Shown: positions 9,638 through 20,827, counted from the stretch's first letter. The stretch is DNA of 64,000 bases from Chelydra serpentina (GCA_037349315.1 JBAIAC010000004.1:34785001-34849000), one strand, 5' to 3'. Numbers and translations: made by a program. The notes: a model not told the origin generated them from the sequence alone.

Positions 9638-11510
9638 CTTAGCAACAAGAAGATCAGGGAAAGTGTGGTACCCTTACTGAATGGGGGAGGCAACATAATG
9701 ACAGATGATGTGGAAAAAGCTCAAGTACTCAATGCTTTTTTTGCCTCAGTCTTCACAGACAAAGGGAGCTCCCAGACTGCTGCACTGGGCAACACAGCAT
9801 GGGGAGTAGGTGAGCAGCCCTCAGTGGTGAAAGAACAGGTTAAGGACTATTTAGAAAAGCTGAACATGTATAAGTCCATTGGTCCAGATCTAATGCATCC
9901 AAGGGTGCTGAGGGAATTGGCTGATGTGATTGCAGAGCCATTGGCCATTATCTTTGAAAATTCATGGCGATTGGGGGAGGTCCCGGATGACTGAAAAAAG
10001 GCAAATATCGTGCCCATATTTTAAAAAGGGGAAAAAGATAACCCGGGGAACTACAGACCAGTCAGCCTCACTTCAGTCTCCAGCAAAATCAGGGAGCAGG
10101 TCCTCAAGGAATCCATTTTGAAGCACATGGAGGAGAGGAAGGTGATCAGGAACAGTCAACATGGATTCACCAAGGGCAAGTCATGCCTGACCAACCAGAT
10201 TGTCTTCTATGGGCTCTGTGGATATGGGGAAAGCAATGGATGTGATATATCTTGACTTTAGCAAAGCTTTTGATACGGTCTCCCCCAGTATTCTTGCCAG
10301 CAAGTTAAAAAAGTATGGATTGGATGAATGGACTATAAGGTGGATAGAAAGCTGGCTAGATTGTTGGGCTCAGTGGGTAGTGATCAACGGCTCGATGTCT
10401 AGTTGGCAGCCGGTATCAAGCAGGGGTCAGTCCTGGGGCCAGTTTTGTTCAACATCTTTATTAATGATCTGGATCATGGGATTAATTGCACCCTCAGCAA
10501 GTTCACAGATGACACTAAAATGGGGGGAGAGGTAGATTCAATGGAGTGTAGGGATAGGATCCAGAGTAACCTAGACAAATTGCAGGATTGGGCCAAAAGG
10601 CAGCCGGTATCAAGTGGAGTGCCCCAAGGGTTGGTGCTGGGGCCGGTTTTGTTCAATATCTTCATTAACGATCTGGAGGATGGTGTGGACTGCACCCTTA
10701 GCAAGTTTGCAGATGACACTAAACTGGGAGGAGTGGTTGATACGCTGGAGGGTAGGGATAGGAAACAGAGGGACCAGGACAAATTAGAGGATTGGGCCAA
10801 AAGAAATCTGATGAGGTTCAACAAGGACAAGTGAAGAGTTCTGCACTTAGGAAGGAAGAATCCCATGCACTGCTACAGGCTGGGGACCGACTGGCTAAGC
10901 AGCAGTTCTTCTGAGAAGGACCTGGGGATTGCAGTGGACAATAGACTGGGTGTGAGTCAGCAGTATGCCCTTGTTGCCACGAAGGCCAACGACATATTGG
11001 GCTGTATTAGTAGGAGCATTGCCAGCAGATCAAGGGAAGTTATTATTCCCCTCTACTCGGCACTGGTGAGGCCTCTTCTGAAGTAATACATCCAATTTTG
11101 GGCCCCCCATTACAGAAAGGATGTGGACAAATTGGAGAGAGTCTGACGGAGGGCAATGAAAATGATTAGGGGGCTGGGGCACATGACTTATGAGGAGAGG
11201 CTGAGGGAACTGGGGTTATTTAGTTGGCAGAAGAGAAGAGTGAGGGGGGATTTGATAGCAGCCTTCAATTACCCAAAGGGGGGGTTCCAAAGAGAATGGA
11301 GCTAGGCTGTTCTCAGTGGTGACAGATGACAGAACAAGAAGCAATGGTCTCAAGTTTCAGTGGGGGAGGTCTAGGTTGGATATTAGGAAACACTATTTCA
11401 CTAGGAGGGTGGTGAAGCACTGGAATGGGTTACCTAGGGAGGTGCTGGAATCTCCATCCTTAGAGGTTTTTGAGGCCTGGCTTGACAAAGCCTTGGCTGG
11501 GATGATTTAG
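9638..11510 (+). pseudogene. Decayed CR1 ORF2 (RT part) with duplicated RT core
   Basis: Remnant of the old CR1 ORF2 from the region before RT motif 1 to the C-terminus. Recognisable pieces include [23 protein letters not shown] (motif A with the catalytic Asp retained), FTDDTKMGG and FADDTKLGG, and the C-terminal LDKALAGMI. Stops and frameshifts break it, for example TGA at 9992-9994 after EVPDD. The segment 10406-10599 is followed directly by a second version of the same region (10600-10803), giving two YADD-box equivalents in one frame (10403-10834). It cannot make a functional protein. Confidence 0.85.
10406..10803 (+). repeat. Tandem duplication of the CR1 RT region, second copy of different subfamily
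   Basis: Copy 1 (10406-10599) and copy 2 (10600-10803) cover the same part of ORF2, from GGCAGCCGGTATCAAG to GATTGGGCCAAAAG. Copy 2 is much closer to the younger CR1 at 7901-8106 (about three differences by eye over the tract) than to copy 1, and the close match continues to about 10835. The pattern points to conversion, template switching or insertion from a younger CR1, not to simple slippage. Confidence 0.8.
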
Positions 11511-11592
11511 CTGGTGTTGGTCCTGCTTTGAGCAGGGGTTTGGACTAGATGACCTCCTGTGGTCTCTTCCAGTCCTAATCTTCTATGATTGT

Positions 11593-11700
11593 AGGCGCTG
11601 TACAAACACAGAACAAAAAGATGGTCCCTGGCCCAAAGAAATTACAATCTAAAGTATAAGACAAGAGAGCGATACATGAGATTAATATGAAATAATCAAT
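11593..11700 (+). repeat. Ancient amniote interspersed repeat, right part
   Basis: Continues the repeat left at 5821: GGCGCTGTACAAACACAGAA, then AAAAAGATGGTCCC and TTACAATCTAA. It marks the right edge of the old CR1 insertion. Confidence 0.7.
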
Positions 11701-12927
11701 AGTTTATTTTAATATTATTGATAGTGGTTTAACTCTGATGATACGTTTTCTTGAGTTTATTTTTTGTTTAGTAGTTTTAATAAAATTTATAAGAAGATAC
11801 TGACTCACAGTTTTTCCATAAGTAATTTGAGTCCACAATCTTTGAGAACCTGGCTGGATAATAGCAGACAACGTGAAAGCCTGACCAGCTCCCCCTAATT
11901 CATCTTTGGTTCTCACAAAGTTGATCACTACATCATCTTCCCAGGAGCGCATGATCTGCTGCTTAATGGTCGTGTCACCAGTCCTTAAGAAGCAGACTAT
12001 GCAGCAGCTGTGAGGAGTAAGTGGCACACAACCCTCCCCTAAACCATCCTGCCCTGCAACTGCAGGAGACAGTATTTAAATAATAAACATCCCACAACTC
12101 ATGTCTCCTCCTCACATGGTGCCCTCAATGGTATTTTCCTATATCTGCTAAGGTTTTGGGTGATGGAGAAGGTACATAAATGTTGATATCTTAAATGTCA
12201 ACCTTCAGCATTTATATTCTTATATTTATTACTTTTCAAGCAGGAGAATTTAATCTTTGTACCTAGCACATATTAAGTAAACAAAGAAGTATAGTTACAG
12301 TATTTATAAAGATTAAATGATACCATTGTGGCTGTGTACGATTAAATGTATATAGCTACATGTCTCCATTTTGCAATCTTTAGAATTTGGTCTCAAGACC
12401 TCATTTTAAATGCAATAAAAAACCATATTTTATCATCAGAAAGACTAGTCAGTTTCTGATCTTTCTCCCAGCCTCTTGCTCTAAGGTACAGTATAAGCTG
12501 CATATATTCTGTTATATTCTATATATTCCATAACTATATACAAATCATTCATCTTGAGTTGCACAGTAAATGTGATTTAATCAAATAAAGATGCTGTACT
12601 TTGGATAACAACTTCAGTCGATCTCATTATAAATAATTTTAAGTATCTAAATATTACTGTAGATCAGATGACTATTTATTTAGTTCCAGTAATGTGTATA
12701 AACCCTTTAAGTGCAGAATAAAAATAATATCTTACATTTATATCGTGCTGTTCTTGCCAAAATCACGAACGTTCCTAATCTACAGTGCAAACTAAATATA
12801 TATAATAAAGTGATTCCCCTAATTTTGAAGCACAGTCATGACTGGGCTGTAAACTACCAATTGCTAAAATAAACACATGAAAACTCTGAGTGAAAAGGAA
12901 AATGAATTGAAATTACAGGGAGCATTT
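11700..12927. other. Intergenic DNA, no gene seen
   Basis: AT-rich sequence. A minus-strand open frame at 11704-12027 has no recognisable domain and is most likely chance. Nothing else is supported. Confidence 0.4.
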
Positions 12928-12935
12928 ACCTAGAT

Positions 12936-13366
12936 CAGGGGCGGCCAACCTGTAGCTCTGGAGCCACATGCGGCTCTTCAGAAGTTAATATGCGGCTCCT
13001 TGTATAGGCACCGACTCCGGGTCTGGAGCTACAGGCACCAACTTTCCAATGTGCTGGGGGGTGCTCACTGCTCAACCCCTGGCTCTGCCACAAGCCCTGC
13101 CACCACTCCACCCCTTCCCGCCCCCGAGCCTGCTGTGCCCTTGCTCCTTCCCCTCCCCCGAGCCTCCTGATCAGCTGTTTTGTGGTGTGCAGGATGTGCA
13201 GGAAGGGAGGCGGAGGCGCTGATTGGCGGGTCTGCCGGTGGGTGGGAGGCACTGGAAGCAGGGCCAGGGGGAGCTGATGAGGGGCTGCTGATGTATTACT
13301 GTGGCTCTTTAGCAATGTACTTTGGTAAATTCTGGCTCCTTCTCAGGCTCAGGTTGGCCACCCCTG
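12936..13366. mobile_element. hAT-type MITE with 8-bp TSD
   Basis: A 431-bp element with near-perfect 17-bp terminal inverted repeats, CAGGGGCGGCCAACCTG and (inverted) CAGGGGTGGCCAACCTG. It is flanked by the 8-bp duplication ACCTAGAT (12928-12935) and ATCTAGAT (13367-13374), one mismatch. CAGGGG ends and an 8-bp TSD indicate hAT. The interior is GC-rich and non-coding. Confidence 0.9.
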
Positions 13367-13424
13367 ATCTAGATTAAACATATCTTCAACTGCCTCATCT
13401 GATCAGATCCTTACTTTTATTAAT

Positions 13425-13520
13425 ATTGTTAATTGCAGTTATTACACATTATGGTAGTGCCTACTGTGCCAATCCAGGATTGTCACCTCACTGTGCTAAG
13501 AGCTGTACAAATATAGTAAA
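13425..13520 (+). repeat. Ancient interspersed repeat, second copy
   Basis: Diverged copy of the repeat at 5763/11593: TATGGTAGTGCCTACTGTGC, then CACTGTGCTAAGAGCTGTAC and AAAAAGACAGTC. Confidence 0.55.
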
Positions 13521-13524
13521 AAGA

Positions 13525-15305
13525 CAGTCTCTACGCAATCTTTCTCAACCAAAAAATGGAACATCCAATATCACAGAGCAATTGTTCATTCCAGCACACT
13601 TGTGCAATCCAGTCTCAGAGGGATGAATACTGATAAAGGAAGGGTGGACAGATTAGATACATAAAAACAAGTTGTAGCTATTTCTCATTACGTGACTATA
13701 AAAAGCAGATTCTTGGGTTTCAGAAATGTAGCTTGCAGCATATGTCTCATTAAAGGCTGCACTCTACCCTTGATCTCTGCAGGTAACTTCCATTGACATT
13801 AAAGAGAGTTCTAGCACAAAGAGAGGCTCTCCTAGTGTCACATTTCAGGAGGTAATGTAGTATAAGGGTTTTCTTTTCCTACCACTTTTCAGCAAATACA
13901 CTGCAAACATTGTCTGCTTCTGATCATTAAAATTTGGGACCGTGCCAGATCTATCTAGGTTGTTATATAGAGCCCATTGCTATTTTGTCTGAGTATATAT
14001 CCAACACTGTCTATACTGGGACTCTCTGATACCTAGCATTATTCATAAATGTTCCTGTACCATGATGGAATTTCCAGAAGAGTGGCAGCCCTTCCATCGG
14101 TGCTGAATTTTGGTGTGTAAAAATGCTAGTAAAATATTAAAAATTCTCAGCAAGGAAAGATCACAGATTGCAATAAGGGCAGACAGTGTTGCTCAAGGGA
14201 CACATACCTCCTTCCATGCTGACCAAAGCAGCACTTACAACTGCAATAAGATAGATTTACACATGTGCTCCTCTGTGCAACCATCACAGTGACAGAAAAC
14301 AGCATCAGATGAGTAATCAGTCATCTATTTCCAGCTGCTCATTTATATCTCCTGTTGTCACATGTTAATGGGGTCAAAAGGAGATGTTCCCAATGCAAAT
14401 CAGAAGTTATAGGGCATAGTACTAAAGTGAAGAAACTAAAAACTCCCATCAATCCTATTAAATATTTCCATAACATTTAAGGAAAGGCCATCAGCTGGGT
14501 GTCATTCTGTGGAGTTAGGGTACCATATCATTGTGGCTAAATGGCACAGAGTAGCAGCAGCAGCAGTAGCAGGTGTTAGGAGCCCTATATAAATAGCTGC
14601 AAAGAGGAAGACATTTGCAGTGCATAAAAAGAAGTTTTAAACTGTGCTACATAACCTTGAGCTCCATCTACTGATACCTTATCTATTAACTATTTACCCA
14701 CATATAGTCATAGGGCACTCCTGGAACAGTAGGCTTAAAGGTAAAGTCAGAGCCCAATCATGCCCCCTGGATCAGCACCTCTGAGCATGGATCTCCCTCT
14801 CCCATGTTTAAGGGGGAATTGGCTGCCCCTATAAAAGCACTCCAGGCTCTGTAATGGTGGGAGGGATGGGCTGGGGGCAGATTGCGAAGGCTGGTGGGGA
14901 ATTGGTGTATACTTCCCTCCCATTTGGGAAAATGTTCCTTTAAGGAAGAGTTCCCAGGGCAGTTGCTGTTCCTAGCCAAATGCTGATGCATGTGGATTTC
15001 CTGTACTCCACAGAATGTTGGGGTAAGCCTCAGTGAAATGAATATAGAGAAATTCCTGAAGGAAATGCTTGCTGATATTTCCTCCGTTTCCATGGGTTTT
15101 CCCACAGGAGGGGTAATTGGGGGCCATAGTTATATAGAACCCAATCACACTAGGCCATTACATCAATAAAACTACTACTGAATTCAATGAACACTGCATC
15201 TGAGTAAGGACTTTCAAGACCATGAGTGTTGGAAGAAATCTCCACTGACGAGCTGCTATGAAAGGGCTAGATTCTGTCACCCTGGCTTTCATTGAGTAGT
15301 GCCCT
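13525..15305. other. Intergenic DNA, no gene seen
   Basis: AT-rich sequence with a short AGC/AGT run near 14551-14570. Small open frames (14110-14292 +, 14758-15105 -) show no domain, Kozak context or splice pattern that would support a gene. Confidence 0.4.
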
Positions 15306-15309
15306 TATT

Positions 15310-15425
15310 GTTGGTTTTGTTATTATATTTATATTAACGTAGCACCTAGCAGCCCGGTCATGGAGCAGGACCCCAGTGTGCTAGGCACTGTACACACATA
15401 GAACAAAAAGAAGGTCCCTGACATT
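15310..15425 (+). repeat. Ancient interspersed repeat, third copy
   Basis: The best preserved uninterrupted copy: GTAGCACCTAGCAGCCCGGT, then CATGGAGCAGGACCCCAGTG, TGCTAGGCACTGTACACAC and AAAAAGAAGGTCCCTG. It shows what the split copy at 5763/11593 looked like before the CR1 insertion. Confidence 0.65.
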
Positions 15426-15573
15426 GAGGCTGCATTGTATTTCTGCTGTACATTCTATTGGGTGTGAGAAGACAGAACAACGCTTCTCTCTGAGCCCATC
15501 CACTCCATTAAGGAAATCGCTGACTGCTCATGGAGTAATGTTCTGCTCGGCCTGAGTAAGAGACTGGGATGGG

Positions 15574-15765
15574 GGGAAAGGGATAGCTCAGTGGTTTGAA
15601 CATTGCCCTGCTAAACCTAGGGTTGTGAGTTCAATCCTTGAGAGGGCCATTTAGGGATCTGGAGCAAAAATCTGTCAGGGATGGTACTTGGTCCTGCAGG
15701 GGACTGGGCTCAATGACCTTTCAAGGTCCTTCTAGTTCTATGAGATAAGTATATCTCCATATATT
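15574..15765 (+). repeat. tRNA-derived SINE (turtle pol III SINE type) with CR1-like tail
   Basis: The head has a pol III A box in GGATAGCTCAGTGGTTTGAA and a B box in GGGTTGTGAGTTCAATCC, about 30 nt apart, as in a tRNA. The body contains AGGGATCTGGAGCAAAAATC. The tail (TCAATGACCTTTCAAGGTCC, TTCTAGTTCTATGA) resembles the 3' end of CR1 LINEs, so the SINE was probably mobilised by CR1 machinery. This structure fits the tortoise pol III SINEs known from cryptodiran turtles and is the main clue to the host. It is diverged and unlikely to be active. Confidence 0.85.
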
Positions 15766-16760
15766 ATAATGTGACCTACAGTGATGATAATAAAGGGAGG
15801 AGAGTTCCAGGTATCACATGTATACCTCATACATTAAGATTCTTTCCTTTCCTCCCAGTTTATTAGTAACAGAAGAGGAGGAAAGATTGGGGAAGACAAT
15901 GAAGTCCTTGATTCTACCTTGCGCTTCATTGGTTTGTGCAATATATTTTCTTTAGAGAAAAAAGCAGCAATGATGCAACTGGCTATTTTTATAGAAAAAA
16001 AAAGTCTGGGTATTTTCAGAGCTACTATTTAAAACTTAATGTGTAATTCAGCGTGAGAGACATCTCAGTGCTAGACCATAGAGCATCAACAGTAAAGGAG
16101 AATTGAAAAAGGAATAGAAGATTGGGAAGTAGGGCATGGAAACCCCTTCCCCCATGGACTAGAATAACTTCTATTCTCCCTTTCTCATGCTTATCAATAT
16201 GTGAAACTAAGATGAGTGTGATCAGGAGAAGCAGTTGTACTAGTTGTAGTATTGTTACAAGCAATATGAAATGTGGGCACACTGCCCATCAGATGGGACA
16301 ACATATTCAAGAAACATTTAAAGGATAATCAAATACTGCTGAAACCCTCCTGCAGTCTGTATACTATACACTGATTGACCAAATGCATTAAGTGGATTTC
16401 TAGCATCTCATGGTCCTGGCCACTTGTCATTAAAAAAAAATAAAATCCCAAGGCACTCTTTGCAGGGCTAAAGGTGTTTGCCCAAAAGTCATAATAATAG
16501 GTCAGTGTGAGTAATTCCATTCATCCCACCTATAACTCATACTGCATTTTCATTAGGATACAGTATTTTACTTCACTTACAGACCCAACCTCATGTGTGG
16601 CACTGCTTTTCTGTGTACTGTTAAACACAGTTCAGCTTGGAGATGGCCACATTCATTGGTAGAGGAAGTGGTTTGTAAATTGGTTTTATGAAGTTTATAA
16701 AACCCTCTGGCATCCTTCTGGATGGTAAAACTGTTCTATAAATGTAAGTATAAAGTGTTA
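15766..16760. other. Intergenic DNA, no gene seen
   Basis: Featureless AT-rich sequence; the small open frames around 16025-16520 on both strands overlap each other and have no support. Confidence 0.4.
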
Positions 16761-16764
16761 TTGT

Positions 16765-16870
16765 AGCTATGTCAGTTCTGGGATATTAGAGAGAAAAGGT
16801 GGGTGAGATAGTACCATTTATTAGACCGACTTTGGTTGGTGAGAGAGACAAGCTTTTGAGCTTACACATA
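16765..16870 (-). repeat. Interspersed repeat, possibly Penelope-like 3' end
   Basis: Contains GTAGCTATGTCAGTTCTGGG, ATATTAGAGAGAAAAGG, ACCATTTATTAGACCGACTT and GGTTGGTGAGAGAGACAAGC. This matches a common turtle repeat as I remember it; assignment to Penelope-like elements is tentative. Confidence 0.4.
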
Positions 16871-16874
16871 GCTC

Positions 16875-17660
16875 TTAAGTGACTTGTTGACCACCATAAT
16901 TATATTAGCAAGGTGGGAGAGTTCATTTATGTTGTGGTTGGCATACAGATCTATCTACTTGTTGCAAATGGGAGAAGCATTCTGTTCTCCATGGCTCTAT
17001 TTTGCTTGTGTTGGAGCTGGTTAGAAAACTATTAGCGATTTTCCACCTGATAATGCAGTTCTGTCAAAACTGAAACGCTTCATGAAATCACATTGATTTT
17101 GCCAAAATTTCATTTTGGAGAAAAGCTGAGGGAGGGAAGGCTTCCAGAAATGTCTAACAGCCACCTTTTTCAAACAAAATTTGTAATTTTGTAAAATTTG
17201 ACATGATTTTTCATATTGAATATTATTTTGTTATATTACATATTTCAATTTTGACTTTATCTTATTTTATAATAATTTTGTCAAAATAAAACATTGTAAT
17301 TGATCCAAAATGTCTTCTTTTAATTTCCTTTCACAGAGAATTTTGAAATGTTCAGGTTTCATTCTGATTGGGAATGAAGCCAAATTTCAAAATCTTGAAA
17401 AAACGGAATCCCTATTCTCCACACAGTTCTAGCTTTCATTCTATGGAGCAGGGTAGCCAAGACCTGCTGCTGCCAAGGTGTTCTGAGGGTTTCTAATCCT
17501 CTGTACTTGTATGTGATAACAGGAAATCTAAATCCCTGGCCTTGTGAGAAGAGGAGCATTAATGGGGGTTTCTTGCTTTCTTCTTTCCTGACTGACCAAC
17601 TGAGATGTATCCTATTTTTTTTGTCTGTAAGGAAGATGTAGTGGTATAAATAGTAGAATA
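16875..17660. other. Intergenic DNA, no gene seen
   Basis: AT-rich sequence with a TTTTG-rich stretch around 17160-17300. Nothing else is supported. Confidence 0.4.
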
Positions 17661-17663
17661 TGG

Positions 17664-17912
17664 TCAGGCCCGGATTAAGCCAGTAAACGTTTAAGGGTGT
17701 GGGTATGTATCTGGGGTACGTACCCTACATGTTCTTTGCTGGCCCAAGCCGTGCATCCTTTCTACAGTGTTATTTTCAGCAATGTAGTGTCCTAATGCTG
17801 GAGTCTTTCCCCTCTGCAGGGAAAGATGCTGGCAGAGGAGTGCAGTGGGGAAAGGTTGCCAGCTCCCTGCCACGGGGAGAGACTCTGGCAGGGGCGAAAG
17901 GATCTGGCAGTG
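17664..17912 (+). repeat. Possible hAT fragment before the Tx1-like LINE
   Basis: CAGGCCCGGATTAAGCC at about 17665 resembles the end of a hAT element family. I could not find the other end or a duplication, so the extent is uncertain. Confidence 0.3.
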
Positions 17913-18300
17913 GGTAGGCAGCAGGGAAAAGCCACTTTTGTTTAGTTTTGTGGTTGTTGTGGTTTTAATTTAATGATTTCTTTTGTTTTAGCTGGCTTTT
18001 ATCTTCCCTCTGGGCTGGAGACCTCAGTTTGTTGTAGATCCTTACTTTTTCACCTGTGGCTCTGGGTTGTGGATTTTGCCTCCAAATTCTGCCCCTGTGA
18101 AGGAAGTGTTTTAGCTGTGGGGAAGTTGACTGTGTTTTAAAATATGAGGTGTGTTTCCCCCATAAGGCAAGGCTCTTGTTTTGTTTGTTGCCACACTTAG
18201 CCTGGTTGAGAAGATGGTTGTGGAGGGGATTGTTCTGTGGGGTGATTTTGTCCCTGGAGTACCCCTTTAACACATGCTATTAAAGTCATTGTCTCTAAAG

Positions 18301-19189
18301 AAGGGTCGCCAACTTTCTAATCACACAAAACTGAACACCCTAGACCTGCCCCTTCCCTGCGGCTCCACCACTCACTCACTACATTCCCCCTCCCTTGGTG
18401 GCTTGCTCTCCCCCACCCTCACTCACTTTCACTGGGCTGGGGCAGGAGGTTAAGGTGTGGGAGGGGATGAGGGCTCTGGCTGAGGGTGTGGGCTCTGGGG
18501 TGGGGCTATGGATGAGGGTTTTGGGGTCCAGGAGGGGGCTCCAAGTTGGGGGTTGAGGCTGAAGGATTCTGAGTGTGGGAGGGGGCTCTGGGCTGGGGTA
18601 GGGAGTTGGGGTTCAGGGGAGGTGCAGGCTCTGGTGTGGAACTGGGGATGAGGGGTTTTGGGTGTAGGAGGGGGCTCTGGGTTTGGGGGGGCTCAGGGAT
18701 GGGGTAGGGCATTGGGGCTTGGGGTTGGGGCAAGGGCTTATCTCAGGTGGCTCCTGGTCAGCAGCACAATGGGGCTAAGGCAGGCTCCCTGCCTCTCCTG
18801 GATCCGCACTGCACCCTGGAAGCGGCAAGCAGGTCCAGTTCCTAGATAGGGAGGCCAGGAGGCTCTGCACACTGCTCTTGCCCGCAGGCACCGCCCCACC
18901 AGCTCCCATTGGCTGTGGTTCTCAGCCAATGGGAGTGCAGAGCTGCTGCTCGGGGCAGGGGCAGTGTGTGCAGCCCCTTAGAGCTCCCCCCCTCCCCCCA
19001 GGAGCTGGACCTGCTGCTGGCCACTTCCGGGACACAGCACAGTGCCAGGCCAGGTAGGAACTAGCCTGCCTTAGCCCTGCAGCACCACCAACTGGACTCT
19101 TAATGGCCCGGACAACGGTTCTGACCAGAGCCACCAGGGTCCCTTTTGACCGGGCGTTCTGGTCAAGAACCGGACACCTGGTCACCCTG
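18301..19189. mobile_element. hAT-like DNA transposon (889 bp), non-autonomous
   Basis: Starts AAGGGTCGCCAACTTTC and ends GGACACCTGGTCACCCTG, imperfect inverted ends of CAGGGTTGCC type. It is flanked by CTCTAAAG (18293-18300) and CTCTGAAG (19190-19197), an 8-bp duplication with one mismatch. The left part holds imperfect tandem G-rich units (GGGCTCTGG, GGGGTTTTGGG, AGGAGGGGGCTC) over about 18430-18730; the right part is GC-rich with a CCAATGGGAG-type inverted pair near 18903-18938. No transposase remains. Open frames here come from the low-complexity repeats. Confidence 0.8.
18430..18730 (+). repeat. Imperfect tandem G-rich repeat
   Basis: Units of roughly 35-60 bp built from GGGCTCTGGGGTGGGGCT, GGATGAGGGTTTTGGGG and AGGAGGGGGCTCTGGG variants, internal to the hAT-like element. 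Runs of G make intramolecular quadruplex formation possible. Confidence 0.6.
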
Positions 19190-20147
19190 CTCTGAAGTCC
19201 CTCCTCTTTTAGGAAATGAGCAGCTGGCTAGAGACCTGATGAGTTATGGCAAGATCACTAGCCCGATTAGGAGGATTCTTTTTGGCAGTAAAGCCCCAGA
19301 GGTTTGGCATGTCTTGTCCTTTTGTAGGCAGGTTTAAGTGATATTAAACCGTGCTTCCAAAGTGTTAAAAGTTTCCCTGGAGTATAGGACTGGAGTATGA
19401 CTACATTGTTTTTGTTGCCACTGAGGACATGGCCTATATTTGTTGTAGAAGACTGACACACTTAGTTAATCAGTGCCCTAAGAGGAGGCAGGCTGCCCCT
19501 GGGAATGGTAACCCTGTGCCTGGAATGTGGGGGTTTCTGAGAGTAAAGCACAGGCATAGACTGGGCACCCAAAAGGCGCCAGATGTCTCTGGGGATGTTG
19601 GTTCGGGGGGGGTTAGTGCTCCTTTTACAACTTGAAGGAGTTGGCATTACTGGTGCTGCGGGTCCTGATTCAGTGGCCCCTGCAAAATGGATCCTGGGCC
19701 TGTTGCTATGGAATCCGTGACCTTAGCTCAGGATTCTGGCTTTTTGGCAAAGCCCCAAAGCAAAAGAAGACCATTGAAGGCTGGGAGGGGGGGGCTCCAG
19801 TTTCTGAGGGTGCTGCAAAGTGGGCTAGTTTGGTCAGCGCAGTTGGGAAGCACACTGTTTGGGGGTGGTTCTTTGGCTTGGAGCATGGAGAATTCTCAGG
19901 TAGTAATTTTGCCCCTTTGGTCCCAGACCCCATTCCTCTGGTCTCTCTGAGGTTCATCCTCTCAAGGTTGTTGGCAGCTCAGAGTCTGAGAGTCTGGGGG
20001 ATGACAAACTCACATATTCTTTGGATCCTGAACTGTGTGTCTTTCACCAGTGGAAATGTTGGGGATTATTGGATGTAGGAGAATTTGGTGGTTTTGCTTG
20101 AGGTTTTGAGGGTTTTTTCGGTCTTATTTTTTCTGTGAGTACTGGTG

Positions 20148-20600
20148 TGATGGATAATTTTGTATGTGGCTCTCTGAATGTGAATGGGTGCAGGGACCAT
20201 AAAAAACATATGGCTCTTTTTGAGTACCTGACCCTGGAAAAGGTGGACATTTTATTTTTGCAAGAGGTGCACACAGATGCAGGCAACAATACCAATTGGT
20301 TTCCTGATTGCAGACAAGAGGTTTGTCTGAGCCATTGTTCCACTGCAAGCACAGGCGTTGCCTTTCTCTTTATGAATAGGGTGATGCCACTGAAAGGGTT
20401 TGAAGAGCAACCCAGGGTGATTCAGGCCCTTGTGAGGCAGATCCTGGAGAACCAGCAGCAACAGTGAAAGGCACAGAGATACCTGAAGGAATGCCTGAGG
20501 CAGATTCAGTGGTTATGCAGGAAGTTGTTCTGGGACATTTATTGATGGTTCAAACTACTTTTGAGCAATATCATCTTTTTTTATTAATGTCTATTCTCTA
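20148..20600 (+). pseudogene. APE endonuclease remnant of the Tx1-like LINE
   Basis: The translated segment has CGSLNVNGCRDHKKHMAL, with the Asn of the first APE motif, and VDILFLQEVHTDA, with the metal-binding Glu, in the spacing expected for an L1-type endonuclease. After RVMPL (about 20385) the similarity breaks off and resumes at EVVLGHLLMVQTTFEQYHL (about 20520). The gap is filled by a fragment resembling the gag of the LTR element downstream. The domain is incomplete and out of frame with the later RT pieces, so it is not functional. Confidence 0.65.
20388..20514 (+). repeat. Isolated gag-like fragment inside the LINE endonuclease
   Basis: Sequence reading RVIQALVRQILENQQQQ, then a stop, then KAQRYLKECLRQI. 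The second part is nearly identical at DNA level to the gag region of the LTR element at about 21690-21750 (GAACCAGAAGCAACAG; CACAGAGATACCTGAAGGAA). It lies outside that element and has no LTR of its own. Confidence 0.6.
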
Positions 20601-20827
20601 GTGTAGGGAAAAACAGGGTGTGGGTTTTTCAAAGCTTGCGTGCTCTTTAGACAAATTGTTTGACAAGTGATATTTTAATTTTGGGAGGAAATTTTAATTG
20701 TACTCTTAATGAGAGATTGGATAGGAATAATTTGGAACTACAGTCACTGTCTTTTCAGTGACTTCAAGACCATCACCCATACTGGCATTTTAACACTCAC
20801 CTTTTACAAGATGTTCTCTTTTGGGAC

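Larger units (their letters stand above)
5822..11592 (+). mobile_element. Old 5'-truncated CR1 LINE, interrupted by a younger CR1 and a solo LTR
   Basis: Sequence belonging to one old CR1 copy lies in three pieces: 5822-5953, about 8897-8914 and 9638-11592. Pieces 1 and 2 align consecutively to bases about 6968-7110 of the younger CR1 ORF2, with only about 3 bases (CAA) lost where the younger CR1 entered. Pieces 2 and 3 join exactly after removing the LTR and one copy of its 4-bp TSD. The old copy starts inside ORF2, so it was 5'-truncated on arrival, and it ends in a decayed TTCTATGATTG tail. Its reading frame is broken by stops and frameshifts. Confidence 0.85.
18190..19635 (+). pseudogene. 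Tx1-like LINE ORF1 remnant, split by the hAT element
   Basis: Before the hAT element the frame reads VVEGIVLWGDFVPGVPL; after it, EVPPLLGNEQLARDLMSYG and KITSPIRRILFGSKAPEVWH, then HVLSFCRQV. Further on, AYICCRRLTHLVNQCPKRR near 19430-19487 looks like a degraded zinc knuckle (Cys and NQCP kept). This fits an ORF1 RNA-binding protein of the Tx1 group. Removing 18301-19189 and one copy of its 8-bp duplication restores a continuous reading through this region. Frameshifts and stops make it non-functional. Confidence 0.55.

Noticed and set aside
18301..18930. Pro-rich and Gly-rich frames in G-rich repeats
   Set aside because: Low-complexity translation of the tandem G-rich repeat within a hAT element.
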